From the NCBI GenBank assembly GCA_005789055.1, contig SYAA01000379.1, positions 1 to 6,189 of the forward strand: a stretch of 6,189 nucleotides of DNA, read 5' to 3'. The stretch is from Actinomycetota bacterium (GTDB lineage: Bacteria; Actinomycetota; Actinomycetes; Mycobacteriales; Mycobacteriaceae). The notes below the pieces were generated by a model. The model ran no database searches. It was not told the origin of the DNA and saw nothing but the letters and a program-made list of their open reading frames with translations. Made by a program: the position numbers and the translations under genes. Shown in pieces: positions 5,395-6,189 of this stretch (its first letter is position 1; every line of letters starts with the position of its first letter).

Positions 5395-6189
5395 GTGGCA
5401 CATCTGCTTGGCGGCGAAACGCTGCGCCTGGCATATCCGAACCGGGTGGTCTTCGACGCCGTGACGGTCGGTGTGAACGACGGCGATCGCATCGGGATCG
5501 TTGGCCGCAACGGCGACGGTAAGTCGAGTCTGCTCGGCTTGCTGACCGGCCGGATCACTCCCGACTCCGGGCGGGTCACCCGCCGCGGAGGCCTGCGGGT
5601 AGCCGCACTCGAGCAGGCAGACACCCTCGATCCGACGCACACCGTGGCCCATGCCCTGGTCGGGGATCGTGCCGAACACCAGTGGGCGGGAGATCCGAAG
5701 ACCCGCGATGTGGTGGGCGGCCTGGTGGCCGATCTCGACTGGCAGACGCCAATCGCCGCACTCTCCGGCGGCCAGCGCCGCCGGGTGCAGTTGGCCGAGT
5801 TGTTGATCGGCGACTGGGACGTTATCGCCCTCGATGAACCCACCAACCACCTCGACATCGAGGGCATCACCTGGCTGGCCGCCCATCTCAGGGCACGCTG
5901 GTCGCGCAGCACCGGCGGACTGCTGGTGGTCACCCACGACCGGTGGTTCCTCGATGAGGTAGCCACCACCACGTGGGAAGTGCACGGGGTTGGGCCGGAG
6001 GGAAGTGGCCGGGGCAGCGTTGTCGAGCCGTTCGACGGTGGTTACGCAGCATATGTGCTGCAGCGTGTGGAGCGCGACCGGGTGGCGGCGGCCACCGAGG
6101 CCAAACGGGTAAACCTGATGCGCAAGGAGCTGGCCTGGTTGCGCCGGGGCGCTCCGGCGCGCACCTCCAAGCCCAAGTTCCGCATCGAC
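5395..6189 (+). CDS. ABC-F family ATPase (Uup-like), 3' end beyond the window
   Basis: This is the first 265 residues of a soluble tandem-ATPase ABC-F protein; such proteins act at the ribosome or in DNA/translation stress rather than in transport, and there are no membrane segments. The first nucleotide-binding domain is complete: Walker A GRNGDGKS (37-44), Q-loop Gln74, signature LSGGQ (123-127), Walker B DVIALDE with catalytic Glu148, PTNHLD, and the switch His181 in VVTHDRWFLD. The inter-domain linker begins around residue 200 and contains WLRRGAPARTSKPK (about 248-261), typical of Uup-type members. The second ATPase domain should follow off-window. Walker A to signature is only 86 residues, shorter than in E. 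coli Uup, so the helical subdomain is compact. The GTG at 5395 is chosen for homology and for the -10 spacing; a TTG two codons earlier (5389) is the only alternative. It is divergent from the fusion gene with a 99-bp gap. Confidence 0.95.
   Translation, partial: MAHLLGGETLRLAYPNRVVFDAVTVGVNDGDRIGIVGRNGDGKSSLLGLLTGRITPDSGRVTRRGGLRVAALEQADTLDPTHTVAHALVGDRAEHQWAGDPKTRDVVGGLVADLDWQTPIAALSGGQRRRVQLAELLIGDWDVIALDEPTNHLDIEGITWLAAHLRARWSRSTGGLLVVTHDRWFLDEVATTTWEVHGVGPEGSGRGSVVEPFDGGYAAYVLQRVERDRVAAATEAKRVNLMRKELAWLRRGAPARTSKPKFRID

Noticed and set aside
5296..5985. The frame of the fusion gene stays open for 230 more codons upstream, to 5985.
   Set aside because: This stretch is antisense to the ABC-F gene, which has intact motifs in its own frame, and the extension shows no protein motifs. 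The GTG at 5295 has a ribosome binding site, and the resulting 998 residues match the Rv1683 length.

Overview
The window is high-GC chromosomal DNA. The closely packed GTG/TTG/ATG starts, TANNNT-type -10 elements, and a 998-residue hydrolase/acyl-CoA-ligase fusion that I recognise as mycobacterial point to a Mycobacterium or Mycolicibacterium species. I see no phage, transposon, CRISPR or RNA genes. It is an ordinary lipid-metabolism locus with several unusual small repeats in its intergenic DNA.

Layout: four genes run leftwards on the minus strand. First is the large two-domain protein (5295 to 2299), with a PhaC-like serine hydrolase joined to a FATP/FadD-type acyl-CoA synthetase. It resembles the M. 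tuberculosis protein Rv1683, annotated as a bifunctional long-chain acyl-CoA synthase/lipase. Second is a small secreted protein of unknown function (2235 to 1696). Third is a 72-residue Trm112-family protein (1662 to 1444), which I match to the small gene following Rv1683. After a 127-bp gap with its own promoter-like and operator-like signals comes an aldehyde dehydrogenase (1316 to beyond base 1), cut by the left edge. On the plus strand, transcribed divergently from the fusion gene, is the 5' part of an ABC-F ATPase (5395 to beyond 6189).

The first three minus-strand genes are separated by 63 and 33 bp. Two of the three have clear Shine-Dalgarno sequences and the third has a good one, so they probably form one operon. 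A hydrolase that can release fatty acids, a ligase that can activate them and a dehydrogenase that oxidises aldehydes fit together as fatty acyl turnover. The link to the dehydrogenase is only positional. The ABC-F protein is a cytosolic ribosome-associated type and probably unrelated.

The most unusual signals are non-coding. (1) Four tandem copies of a 15-16 bp unit fill the leader of the fusion gene. (2) Three exact-period 16-bp copies start at its stop codon; they share the core TACNGGGYT with the leader copies and point the opposite way. (3) A perfect 10-bp palindrome, AGCCTAGGCT, could serve as the -10 element in both directions, and would make the ABC-F mRNA leaderless. (4) A 17-bp palindrome sits where the aldehyde dehydrogenase transcript should begin. 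The fusion protein's ATP-binding loop is also strongly degenerate. These are sequence observations and their functions are inferred.
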